From: Clostridium sp. CS001
GTDB taxonomy: Bacteria; Bacillota; Clostridia; Clostridiales; Clostridiaceae
Assembly: GCF_020443565.1 (NCBI RefSeq)
Contig: NZ_JAIZZN010000002.1
Location: forward strand, 176,521 to 240,520
Length of the DNA stretch: 64,000 bases
Direction of reading: 5' to 3'
This document shows, in pieces, positions 28,537 to 36,886 of the stretch (position 1 is its first letter; each line of letters starts with the position of its first letter). Below the pieces are notes generated by a model. The model saw only the letters and a list, made by a program, of their open reading frames with translations, made no database searches and was not told the DNA's origin. Both the position numbers and the translations under genes were made by a program.

Positions 28537-29745
28537 ATGGAAGCACAAAACTTATTAGAATTATTTGCTTTAGTAATTGTTTCAGGAGTTTTGTTTACTA
28601 AACTTAGTAAAATGATAAAATTACCTGATGTTGTGATGTTTATAATTGCAGGTATTTTGCTTGGACCTAGTGTTCTAAATCTTGTTAATATAGACAGGTA
28701 CCCAGTTGGTAATGATTTAATATTAACCTTTGGTGCTGCTTATATTTTATATGATGGCGGGAGAGAAATTGAGTTAAAAATACTTAATAAAGTAAAGGTA
28801 TCATTAGTTCTTATATCTACTGTAGGGGTTTTAATATCCACCGTTGTAATTGGTTTTTTTGCATCAATTATCTTTAAGATGGATTTTATGTATGCGTTAT
28901 TACTGGGTTCAGTTATTGCGTCTACAGATCCGTCAGTACTTGTTCCTCTTTTCAAAAAAATGAAAATAAGTGACAAACTAAAGCAATTTATAATATCTGA
29001 ATCAGCGTTTAATGATGCAGCGGGTGCAATTATCACATTTGCAATACTGGGAGTTATACAGGGAAGTAAATTTTCAATTCAAACGAGTTTGTTTGAACTA
29101 GGTAAAACTTCCTTTGGAGGAATAGCTGTGGGTTTAGTTATTGGAACGCTGGCTACAATGCTTATTACTCATGATAAGTATGGTTACTTTAAAGAAAATC
29201 CATCAGAAATCCGGATTGCAACTGTTGCAGGTACTTACGTAGTTGCTACTCGTTTGGGCGTTAGTGGTTTTATGGCGGTGTTTATTATTGGTATTATTTG
29301 TGGAAATAAGCATCTTTTCAGCCTTCGTGTGCAAGAAGAACACTATATCACACAAACAAGGTTCAAAGAAGTTTTAACGCTTTTACTACGAATGATGATT
29401 TTTATCCTTTTAGGAACGCATATTGATTTTGCTTCTGTCTCACAATATTGGAAACAAGCATTATTAATAGTAGGATTGCTTATATTTGTTGCAAGACCTT
29501 TATCTGTTTTGCTATGCGTAACATTAGACAGAAAAGCAAAGTGGAATTTAAAAGAGATTATTTATATAATGTGGATTAGAGAAACAGGTGTAATTCCTGC
29601 GGCCCTTGCTGGTATGTTAGTTTCAATGCAGGTACAGCATGCTAATATTATTTCATCTGTGACTTTCGTTACAATATTAGTAACTCTATCTGTTCAGGCA
29701 AGTACTGCTCAATGGTTAGCAAAGAAGCTAAAACTAGAAGTTTAA
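28537..29745 (+). CDS. CPA1-type cation/proton antiporter
   Basis: This 402-residue integral membrane protein has about 12 hydrophobic helices. The ion-site motif SESAFNDAAGAI is typical of NhaP-type CPA1 antiporters, and the VIASTDPSVLVPLF segment fits the TDP helix. It exchanges Na+ or K+ for H+ across the membrane. No cytoplasmic regulatory (TrkA/KTN) domain follows. The ATG lies behind GTGGAGGAAAG. It is a single gene closed by the terminator at 29774-29812. The preferred ion cannot be told from the sequence. Confidence 0.87.
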   Translation: MEAQNLLELFALVIVSGVLFTKLSKMIKLPDVVMFIIAGILLGPSVLNLVNIDRYPVGNDLILTFGAAYILYDGGREIELKILNKVKVSLVLISTVGVLISTVVIGFFASIIFKMDFMYALLLGSVIASTDPSVLVPLFKKMKISDKLKQFIISESAFNDAAGAIITFAILGVIQGSKFSIQTSLFELGKTSFGGIAVGLVIGTLATMLITHDKYGYFKENPSEIRIATVAGTYVVATRLGVSGFMAVFIIGIICGNKHLFSLRVQEEHYITQTRFKEVLTLLLRMMIFILLGTHIDFASVSQYWKQALLIVGLLIFVARPLSVLLCVTLDRKAKWNLKEIIYIMWIRETGVIPAALAGMLVSMQVQHANIISSVTFVTILVTLSVQASTAQWLAKKLKLEV

Positions 29746-29772
29746 CAGCATCGCAGATGATGATTTAATTAT
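29746..29772. repeat. Dispersed repeat, module 2 (copy 2)
   Basis: These 27 bases, from CAGCATCGCAG to GATTTAATTAT, are identical to 63396-63422. The module begins directly after the stop codon of the antiporter gene. Its core CATC-GCA-GATG is a small palindrome. Confidence 0.7.
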
Positions 29773-29773
29773 C

Positions 29774-29812
29774 CAGCAGCTATTGTAGTAATTTAGGACA
29801 ATAGCTGCTGAA
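29774..29812 (+). terminator. Terminator after antiporter gene
   Basis: CAGCAGCTATTGT pairs perfectly with ACAATAGCTGCTG around an 11-base loop, then AATTTA. The T-run is short. Confidence 0.7.
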
Positions 29813-29915
29813 TTTATGAAAAAGTGTTTACTAAGAAGAGAGTAAATAAAACAATGTAATAAACCTTTTTTATTTATAATATAATAGTAGTAAGTGAGGT
29901 CACTAAATTCTACAA

Positions 29916-30012
29916 AAATTAATATTGTAGCAAAGTAGCCTACCACCAAAGAAACTTCATAGTCCGCGCAACTACTACTTATGGAAGATTTCAAACTTGA
30001 AGCTTAAAAATT
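29916..30012 (-). repeat. Dispersed repeat, module 1 (copy B, reverse strand)
   Basis: Read on the minus strand this matches 63291-63378. AAGCTTCAAG at one end and CTTTGGTGG at the other are 63 bases apart here and 64 there, with roughly three quarters of the bases between them alike. It is non-coding and lies just upstream of the LacI promoter. Confidence 0.6.
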
Positions 30013-30038
30013 TGTTGCAATAAAGTTGAAAATATAGT

Positions 30039-30066
30039 TTGAAAATTAAAAGAATTGTGATATAAT
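30039..30066 (+). promoter_or_regulatory. Promoter of the LacI-type regulator
   Basis: TTGAAA (30039-30044) and TATAAT (30061-30066) are 16 bases apart. A perfect operator palindrome starts 12 bases downstream of the -10 box. The leader to the start codon would be about 220 bases. Confidence 0.65.
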
Positions 30067-30077
30067 GAATCTAATGC

Positions 30078-30091
30078 TGGAAACGTTTCCA
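30078..30091. promoter_or_regulatory. LacI/GalR-type operator 1
   Basis: TGGAAACGTTTCCA is a perfect 14-base palindrome with the central CG typical of LacI/MalR or CcpA sites. It overlaps the expected transcript start and would block transcription. Confidence 0.75.
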
Positions 30092-30220
30092 AAGACGATT
30101 CCAAAAATTATTCATTTGAATAAATAATAAACAAAATGAATTTGTTACTTGAAGTCAGTAAAATACAGTTTAAAATAGGGGAAGAAAGTCTCAGTGGTAA
30201 TAGCTACTAAACTTAATTCT

Positions 30221-30264
30221 CCATAACTTATGTAAGTTATGGTAACGTTTCCGATAACGATACC
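30221..30264. promoter_or_regulatory. Palindrome and LacI-type operator 2
   Basis: CCATAACTTA and TAAGTTATGG (30221-30242) form perfect 10-base arms. Two adjoining operator-like sites follow: GGTAACGTTTCC (30241-30252) and GATAACGATACC (30253-30264). They end 27 bases before the regulator's start codon. Confidence 0.6.
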
Positions 30265-30291
30265 TGGAATTCTTTTGAAAAGAGGTTTCTT

Positions 30292-31308
30292 ATGAAAAAT
30301 TTAAATATAAAAGACATTGCTAAAATTGCAGGAGTTGGAGTAGCCACTGTATCAAGAGTTTTAAACAATCACACAGATGTAAAAGAAGAAACAAGGCATA
30401 AGGTTTTAGAAATAATGGAGAAATACAATTATATTCCTAATAATAGTGCTAGAAACTTAAAAAGAAACACCTCAAATAACATTGGTGTGTTAGTTAAAGG
30501 TATTCATAATCCTTTCTTTTCAAAAATGATAAAGTCTATTGAAACAGAAATTGATAAAGAAGGGTACTCAATGATTCTTCATTATAATGAAAGTAATGAT
30601 AATGACATCGATGCTGCAGTGGAACTAATTAAAGAGAAAAAACTAAAAGGATTAATTTGCCTTGGTGGAGACTTTGAAGATTTAGATAAACAGGAACTTG
30701 TAAATTTAAAGACACCCATAGTCTTAGCCTCTACTTATATTATTGAAAAAGCCAATAGAGCTTTGTTTTCTAGTGTAATTATAGAAAATGAAAAAGCGGC
30801 TTATAAGGCAGTGGATTATATAGCAAGTCTTGGGCATAGAAAAATTGGAATCATAACCACTGGTGAAGAAGATAGAACCATTGGTAAGCTAAGATTTGAG
30901 GGTTACAAAAAAGCTTTGAAAGAAAATAAAATAGAGTTTAATGAGAAGTTTGTGGAAATAGGAGAATATACCTTTGAATCCGGATTTGATGCCATGAATA
31001 AACTTTTAGAAAAAGAGCTAGGTATTACGGCGGTATTTGCCACCACAGATATTATGGCCATAGGAGCTTCAAAGGCAATTTTAAGTAATGGACTTAAAAT
31101 TCCAGAGGATATCTCAGTAGTAGGTTTTGATGGTATAGATTACTCTATGTATTTTCATCCATCCATTACTACAGTGGTGCAGCCTGTAGAAGAAATGGGT
31201 AAGAAAAGTATAGACTTGCTTTTTGATTTATTAAAGAATCAGAATCATCATCAACATATAGTACTTGAAACAGAGTTACAAGAGAGAGAGTCATGTAGAA
31301 AAATATAA
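30292..31308 (+). CDS. LacI family regulator of maltodextrin genes (MalR-like)
   Basis: This 338-residue regulator has an N-terminal LacI helix-turn-helix (IKDIAKIAGVGVATVSRVLN) and hinge (YIPNNSARNLKR), then a sugar-binding domain (about residues 60-335) with AVFATTDIMAIGA and SVVGFDGIDYS. The neighbouring genes point to maltose or maltodextrin as effector. Two operator clusters occur in its own leader, so it very likely represses itself. I saw no matching operator directly before the binding-protein gene. The ATG follows AAGAGG. Confidence 0.87.
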   Translation: MKNLNIKDIAKIAGVGVATVSRVLNNHTDVKEETRHKVLEIMEKYNYIPNNSARNLKRNTSNNIGVLVKGIHNPFFSKMIKSIETEIDKEGYSMILHYNESNDNDIDAAVELIKEKKLKGLICLGGDFEDLDKQELVNLKTPIVLASTYIIEKANRALFSSVIIENEKAAYKAVDYIASLGHRKIGIITTGEEDRTIGKLRFEGYKKALKENKIEFNEKFVEIGEYTFESGFDAMNKLLEKELGITAVFATTDIMAIGASKAILSNGLKIPEDISVVGFDGIDYSMYFHPSITTVVQPVEEMGKKSIDLLFDLLKNQNHHQHIVLETELQERESCRKI

Positions 31309-31400
31309 CTTTATAAAACTTACTTGAGTATAAGTATCTTATTCCTAAATTGAAAATTAGGAACAGAGTTACCTTATATAAATTAACTTTTAAGGAGTTA

Positions 31401-31416
31401 AACTTCTTAAGAAGTT
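31401..31416. promoter_or_regulatory. Perfect palindrome before binding-protein gene
   Basis: AACTTCTTAAGAAGTT is a 16-base perfect palindrome 44 bases before the start codon at 31460. It differs from the LacI-type operators. A second hairpin (TTCCTAA/TTAGGAA, 31342-31363) lies upstream. Their function is unknown. Confidence 0.4.
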
Positions 31417-31459
31417 GTAAAAAATCAACTTGTTAATATTTGAAAGAGGGGGAATTGTA

Positions 31460-32806
31460 ATGAAAAATGTTAAAAAAGTTTTAGCTCTAGCACTTTCATC
31501 CGTGATGGTTGCTTCAGCACTAGTTGGCTGTGCTTCAAAAACAGAAAAACCAGCAGAAGACACAAAAGCACCTGTAGTGGAAAAGAAGGATGTAACATTA
31601 AACATATTCCAGTTCAAAGTTGAAATTGCTAAGGAACTCCAAGAAGCGACAAAGGCATATACTGCTGAAAACCCAAATGTTAAGATTAACGTTGAAACAG
31701 TTGGTGGAGGAGATGACTATGGCGCTGCACTTAGAGCAAAAATCCAGGGTGGAACAGAACCTACAATATTCAATATAGGTGGACCACAAGATGTTAAGGA
31801 TTGGGAATCTAGATTAGTTGACTTAACAAATGAGCCATGGACAAAACAAGCTCTTGACGGAGTTTTATCAGGAGTTACAGTAAATGAAAAAGTTTTCGCA
31901 ATGCCTTTCGCAGTAGAGGGGTATGGTTTTATCTATAATAAAGGTATCTTCGAAGCTGCTGGTGTGTCAGTAGCTGATGTTAAAGATTTTGCATCATTAG
32001 AAAAAGCAGTTAAGGCTTTAGATGCAAAAATTAAAGCAGGAGAATTAAAGACTAAATATCCAAATTTAGAATCAGTATTTGAACTTCCAGCTAAGGAAAC
32101 TTGGGTAACTGGACTTCATACTTCTAATGCAGCTATTTCTCAAGAATTTAAAAGTTCTTTAGATGCATTTGCAGCTAAAACTCTAGAATTTAAAAATGCA
32201 GAAGGCTTAAAATCATTAATAGATTTACAAGCTAATTATTCACCAAATGCAAAAACAAAAGGTAACCTAAATGCCACAGACTATGCAACTCAAGTAGATC
32301 AAGGTCTTGCTATTGAACGTGTAGCTATGGTTCAACAAGGTAACTGGATTTATGGTGGAGTTAAAGCAATAGATGCAAAAGTTGCAGATCAATTAGACAT
32401 GCTTCCAATGCCAATAGTTGGTGCTAAAGAAGATTCAATACCAATGGGCGTTCCAATGTACTGGGCAGTTAACAACAAAGGTTCAGTAGATGAGCAAGCA
32501 GCAGCAAAAAGTTTCTTAAATTGGTTATATACTTCTGAAAAAGGTAAAGATTTTGTTGTTAATAAATTCTTCTTTATACCTCCTTTCAAAGGATACGAAA
32601 GTTTACAACCAAAAGATCCACTAGGCGCAGCAGTTAAGAAATATGCTGAGGCTGGAAAAACTTCACCATGGGTATTCATGGGATATCCAACAGGATGGGG
32701 AATGGATGTTTTAGGACAAGAAATTCAAAAATATTTAGCTGGAAAACAAGACTGGAACGCAGTAATTACAAACTCTAAAGCTAAATGGGCAGAAAGTAGA
32801 AAATAA
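31460..32806 (+). CDS. malE: Maltodextrin ABC transporter binding lipoprotein (MalE-like)
   Basis: This 448-residue extracellular solute-binding lipoprotein has a signal sequence (MKNVKKVLALALSS) ending in the lipobox LVGC, so the mature protein is anchored through a lipid-modified cysteine at about residue 24. The body is a family-1 sugar-binding fold with AMPFAVEGYGFIYNKGIFEAAG and MVQQGNWIYGG. It captures maltose or maltodextrins for the two permeases downstream. The start is the ATG at 31460, eight bases after a GAGGGGG ribosome site; the longer frame from 31430 includes that site. A hairpin after the gene may help keep its mRNA abundant. Confidence 0.88.
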   Translation: MKNVKKVLALALSSVMVASALVGCASKTEKPAEDTKAPVVEKKDVTLNIFQFKVEIAKELQEATKAYTAENPNVKINVETVGGGDDYGAALRAKIQGGTEPTIFNIGGPQDVKDWESRLVDLTNEPWTKQALDGVLSGVTVNEKVFAMPFAVEGYGFIYNKGIFEAAGVSVADVKDFASLEKAVKALDAKIKAGELKTKYPNLESVFELPAKETWVTGLHTSNAAISQEFKSSLDAFAAKTLEFKNAEGLKSLIDLQANYSPNAKTKGNLNATDYATQVDQGLAIERVAMVQQGNWIYGGVKAIDAKVADQLDMLPMPIVGAKEDSIPMGVPMYWAVNNKGSVDEQAAAKSFLNWLYTSEKGKDFVVNKFFFIPPFKGYESLQPKDPLGAAVKKYAEAGKTSPWVFMGYPTGWGMDVLGQEIQKYLAGKQDWNAVITNSKAKWAESRK

Positions 32807-32823
32807 TTAAATAACAAATCAGG

Positions 32824-32844
32824 GGGAGGGATTATTACCCTCCC
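32824..32844 (+). terminator. Intercistronic hairpin
   Basis: GGGAGGG and CCCTCCC pair around ATTATTA. A distant T-run (TTTTTTTT) follows 27 bases later. It is probably a partial terminator or mRNA-stabilising stem between the binding-protein and permease genes. Confidence 0.55.
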
Positions 32845-32929
32845 TAAATTATAAATATAAAAGCTCGTTTTTTTTATTAAGAACTTGTAAAGAGTGAAAT
32901 TTGAGGCTAGGTGTAAAAAGGAGGTTATT

Positions 32930-33796
32930 ATGAAAAATTCAAAGTTATGGTTTAGTTTGTTTGTTGGCCCTATACTTTTAGCATTTGTAATGGTGGTTAT
33001 TATTCCAACATTTTTAGGGATATATTTTTCTTTCACAAGTTGGGATGGTATAGATAATAATGCGTCTTGGGTTGGACTTACAAACTATATACAAGTGTTT
33101 AATAAAGAAAGTGGTTTTTTACCAGCATTTATGTTTACGGCTAAGTTTGCAATAGTTTCAGTAATTACTATTAACTTATTTGGTTTTTCTCTTGCATTAC
33201 TTGTTACAAAAGGTATGAAAATAAGCAATTTATTAAGAAGTATTTTCTTCATGCCTAATATGGTAGGGGGATTAATTCTAGGATTTATCTGGCAGTTTAT
33301 TTTTACAAAGGCTTTTAGCTTTGTGGGAACAAAGCTTGGTATAGAATTTCTAAAAGGGTGGCTTGCTAGCACTTCAACAGGGTTTTTGGGGTTAGTTATA
33401 CTAATGTCCTGGCAAATGTCTGGATATATGATGATTATATATATAGCTGCACTCCAAGGAATTCCTGAATCCTTAAATGAGGCAGCAAAAATTGATGGTG
33501 CAAATGGTTTTCAAAGGTTGAAAAATATAACACTTCCCCTAGTGGCACCAGCTTTTACCGTAGGGCTATTTTTAACATTATCAAATGCTTTTAAGCTATT
33601 TGATCAAAACCTATCCCTTACTAATGGCGGGCCATACAAATCCACAGAGATGTTAGCGCTAAACATATATAGTTCAGCATTTACTTATAATAAATTTGGG
33701 CTGGCTCAGGCAAAGGCGGTAATATTTTTAGTTACCATAGCATTAATTTCACTTACTCAACTATATTTCAGTAAGAAAAGGGAGGTAGAAATGTAA
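32930..33796 (+). CDS. malF: Maltodextrin ABC transporter permease (MalF-like)
   Basis: This 288-residue membrane protein has about six helices. The ABC permease EAA loop is visible as IPESLNEAAKIDGANGFQRLKNI in pieces (ESLNEAAKIDGA), the site where the transport ATPase docks. It forms the channel with the next gene product. The start is the ATG at 32930 after AAAAGGAGG; the longer frame from 32894 contains that site. The stop codon overlaps the next start by one base. Confidence 0.88.
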   Translation: MKNSKLWFSLFVGPILLAFVMVVIIPTFLGIYFSFTSWDGIDNNASWVGLTNYIQVFNKESGFLPAFMFTAKFAIVSVITINLFGFSLALLVTKGMKISNLLRSIFFMPNMVGGLILGFIWQFIFTKAFSFVGTKLGIEFLKGWLASTSTGFLGLVILMSWQMSGYMMIIYIAALQGIPESLNEAAKIDGANGFQRLKNITLPLVAPAFTVGLFLTLSNAFKLFDQNLSLTNGGPYKSTEMLALNIYSSAFTYNKFGLAQAKAVIFLVTIALISLTQLYFSKKREVEM

Positions 33797-34623
33797 TGAA
33801 GGTCAATACGAAAAAGAAAATAGGTTGGAACCTACTAGGAATTTCTGTTGCTTTAATATTTCTAGCACCTTTATATATTGTTTTTACTAACTCCTTTAAG
33901 ACTTCAAAAGGGATTTTCACAAATGTTTTAGGTCTTCCAGGGAAGGCTACTTTTACGCTAAACAACTATGCTCAAGCCTTTAAGGATTTGAATTTTATGC
34001 ATTCCTTAATGAACTCTTTATTAATCACAATAATTAGTACAGTACTAATAATAATTTTTGCATCAATGGCTGCCTGGATGCTGGTGAGAAGTAAATCAAA
34101 GTGGAGTACCTTCTTGTTTTTCTTATTTGCAGCAGCTATGCTTATACCATTTCAGTCCGTTATGCTACCTTTAATTAATATACTAGGAAAGCTTAATTTG
34201 CTAAATCCAGTAGGGCTAATTCTCGCATATCTAGGTTTTGGCTCGAGTTTATCAATTGTTCTTTATCATGGATTTATTAAGGGAATACCACTAGAACTTG
34301 AAGAAGCAGCGGTAATAGATGGTTGTAACAAGTTTCAAGTGTTTTGGTTTATTGTGTTTCCACTACTAAAGCCTATTACAGTTACTGTATCCATACTAAA
34401 TGTTATGTGGGTTTGGAATGACTTCTTATTACCACAGCTTATAATAAATAAACCAGAGTGGCATACAATACCACTTAAGATGTTTTATTTCTTTGGACAA
34501 TACTCTAAGAGATGGGACTTAGCACTTGCAGGTCTAGTAATTGGCATGATTCCAATAATCCTATTCTACTTCTTTGCACAAAAGCACATTGTAAAAGGAA
34601 TTACTCAAGGCTCAATTAAGTAG
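33796..34623 (+). CDS. malG: Maltodextrin ABC transporter permease (MalG-like)
   Basis: This 275-residue protein has six membrane helices and the EAA loop LELEEAAVIDGCNKFQ, which contacts the ATPase. The C-terminal IVKGITQGSIK is typical of MalG/carbohydrate permease 2. It pairs with the preceding permease; the ATG overlaps the previous stop (TAATG). No ATPase (MalK/MsmX) gene occurs in this locus, so a shared ATPase from elsewhere must power the transporter. Confidence 0.88.
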   Translation: MKVNTKKKIGWNLLGISVALIFLAPLYIVFTNSFKTSKGIFTNVLGLPGKATFTLNNYAQAFKDLNFMHSLMNSLLITIISTVLIIIFASMAAWMLVRSKSKWSTFLFFLFAAAMLIPFQSVMLPLINILGKLNLLNPVGLILAYLGFGSSLSIVLYHGFIKGIPLELEEAAVIDGCNKFQVFWFIVFPLLKPITVTVSILNVMWVWNDFLLPQLIINKPEWHTIPLKMFYFFGQYSKRWDLALAGLVIGMIPIILFYFFAQKHIVKGITQGSIK

Positions 34624-34643
34624 TCTTAATTAGTGCCACCCAC

Positions 34644-34671
34644 GTGGCAAGTGGCAAGTGACAAGTGGCAA
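34644..34671 (+). repeat. Four tandem heptamers
   Basis: GTGGCAA is repeated four times with one changed base in the third unit. A preceding TGCCAC (34634-34639) can pair with the first unit. It sits between the MalG-like and GH31 genes. Confidence 0.75.
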
Positions 34672-34723
34672 ATTTACAGATTAACAGTTAGATTAGTAGA
34701 AAATAAACCGTGAGGGTGATTAT

Positions 34724-36874
34724 ATGAAAGTTTATAAAATAACGCAAAATGTAATTAAATATTCTTTTGGAAAGCCTATTGATACTGAAGCAGTAGTAAT
34801 AGAGGGGCATGAGTTTTCAAAGGAAAAGCTAGACTACTTTAAGCTGGATGAAATAAGTGGCTTAAAGTTTACTTATAAAATGTCTAGTGATTCAATTGTT
34901 TTTGGCCTTGGTGAAAATCAGAGAGGTATAAACAAAAGAGGTGGGATTTATGAGGCCTTTTGCTCTGATGACCCAAAGCATACCCCAGATAAAAAATCTC
35001 TTTATGGTGCTCATAACTTTTTAGTGGTAGATGGAGAAGAGAAATTTGGAGTATTTGTTGATTATCCAGGCAAGGTGATTTTTGATGTTGGTTTCACTCA
35101 TAAGGATTATCTAGAAATATCCTTAGAGGAGCCGGATGCAGATATTTACATAATAAAGGGTGAGAAACCCTTAGATATTGTACGAGAGTTTTTAAATATT
35201 ATAGGTGAAAGTTATGTGCCTCCTAAATGGGCTTTTGGATACCAACAATCAAGGTGGAGTTATCCCAATGCAGAAATTGTTCGTGAAGTTGCAAATAAGT
35301 TTATAGAAAATAATATTCCTTGTGATGCAATTTACCTTGATATTGATTATATGGAAAGATTTAAGGATTTCACCGTAGATAATGATGCCTTCCCAGATTT
35401 TAAAGATTTTACAAGGGAAATGAAAGGTAAAGGCTTTAGGCTTATTCCAATTATTGATGCAGGGGTAAAAATTGAAAAGGGTTATGATGTATATGAAGAA
35501 GGCATACAAAATGAATATTTTTGTAGTGATGAATCTGGCAAACCTTTTGTAGCAGCAGTTTGGCCAGGGCGCTGTCATTTTCCTGATTTTCTTAACCAAA
35601 AGGCAAGAGAATGGTTTGGACTTAAATACAAAATGCTTACAGATGTAGGTATTGAAGGCTTTTGGAATGATATGAATGAACCAGCGATCTTTTACACTGA
35701 TAGGGGACTAGATGAAGCTATTAGGGCGGCAAAGAAGGCTGAAAATGAGAATTTGGACATTTATTCTTACTTTGCATTAACAGATAAGTTTAACAGTATG
35801 TCTAATAATTTACAGGATTATAAAAGCTTTTATCACAATATCAATGGGGAAAGAATAAACCATTATAAGGTGCATAATTTATATGGCTACAACATGACAA
35901 GAGCTGCAGGAGAAGGACTTAAAGAAATAGAGTCAAATAAAAGATTTTTACTATTTTCAAGGGCTTCTTATATTGGAATGCATAGATATTCTGGCATATG
36001 GACTGGAGATAATCATTCCTGGTGGGAACATATGCTGTTGAATATAAAAATGATGCCTTCTTTAAATATGTGTGGGTTCTTATATATTGGAGCAGATACC
36101 TGTGGTTTCAGTGGAGATGCTAATAATCAGTTAGCAATAAGATGGACTCAATTTAGCTTGTTTACACCACTTTTTAGAAATCATGCAGCTATGGGAACAA
36201 GGGACCAAGAACCTTTTTCCTTTGACAATGAAACTGTAGATATATTAAGAAGTGCCATAGAATTGCGATATGCACTTGTACATTATATCTACTGTGAATA
36301 CATGAAAGCTGTAATAAATAAAAATATGTATTTTAAACCACTTTCTTTTGGATATGAGGATGAAATGAGTAAAAAGGTTGAAAATCAATTATTACTGGGA
36401 GATTCCTTAATGATTGCACCAATATATGAGGAGAATTCAGTAGGAAGGTATGTTTATCTCCCTGAAGATATGCTATTATGGAAAGCGGAAAACTACAGAG
36501 GTAGAACTTATGAAATAATAAAGGCAGGGCATCACTACATAAATGTAGAACTTAAGCAAGTTCCTATATTTATTAGGAAAAACAAAATTTTGGTTTTAGG
36601 TGAATCTGCTATGAATGTGGAAAAGCTAAATGATGAAAATCTTAGCGTCATAGCCTTTGTAGAAGACAAAGCACATTATGTTTACTATGATGATGATGGG
36701 GCTACCATGGAGTATAAGAAGGGCAAGTATAATCTGATTTCAATCTACATTGAAAAACAGGGTGAAGATTATATAATTAATGTAGATAACAATGGAAACA
36801 CCAGTTTAAAGATATTAAACTTTGAGATTATAGATGTTAATGGAAGGGTATATAAGAAAGTCAAAGTGTTATAA
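34724..36874 (+). CDS. GH31 alpha-glucosidase
   Basis: This 716-residue cytoplasmic enzyme (no signal peptide) belongs to glycoside hydrolase family 31. The catalytic motif WNDMNEPA is at about residues 314-321, with Asp316 as the predicted nucleophile. WTGDNHSWWEH carries the likely acid/base aspartate and the R-H-GFSGD-type substrate region is present (DTCGFSGDANN). It would release glucose from the non-reducing end of imported maltodextrins. It follows the transporter genes and precedes malQ by 12 bases. The ATG follows GAGGGTG. Confidence 0.87.
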   Translation: MKVYKITQNVIKYSFGKPIDTEAVVIEGHEFSKEKLDYFKLDEISGLKFTYKMSSDSIVFGLGENQRGINKRGGIYEAFCSDDPKHTPDKKSLYGAHNFLVVDGEEKFGVFVDYPGKVIFDVGFTHKDYLEISLEEPDADIYIIKGEKPLDIVREFLNIIGESYVPPKWAFGYQQSRWSYPNAEIVREVANKFIENNIPCDAIYLDIDYMERFKDFTVDNDAFPDFKDFTREMKGKGFRLIPIIDAGVKIEKGYDVYEEGIQNEYFCSDESGKPFVAAVWPGRCHFPDFLNQKAREWFGLKYKMLTDVGIEGFWNDMNEPAIFYTDRGLDEAIRAAKKAENENLDIYSYFALTDKFNSMSNNLQDYKSFYHNINGERINHYKVHNLYGYNMTRAAGEGLKEIESNKRFLLFSRASYIGMHRYSGIWTGDNHSWWEHMLLNIKMMPSLNMCGFLYIGADTCGFSGDANNQLAIRWTQFSLFTPLFRNHAAMGTRDQEPFSFDNETVDILRSAIELRYALVHYIYCEYMKAVINKNMYFKPLSFGYEDEMSKKVENQLLLGDSLMIAPIYEENSVGRYVYLPEDMLLWKAENYRGRTYEIIKAGHHYINVELKQVPIFIRKNKILVLGESAMNVEKLNDENLSVIAFVEDKAHYVYYDDDGATMEYKKGKYNLISIYIEKQGEDYIINVDNNGNTSLKILNFEIIDVNGRVYKKVKVL

Positions 36875-36886
36875 AGGAGAAGGGTA

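Noticed and set aside
29734..29994. Minus-strand frame of 86 codons after the antiporter
   Set aside because: It covers the repeat modules and a terminator and has no ribosome site.
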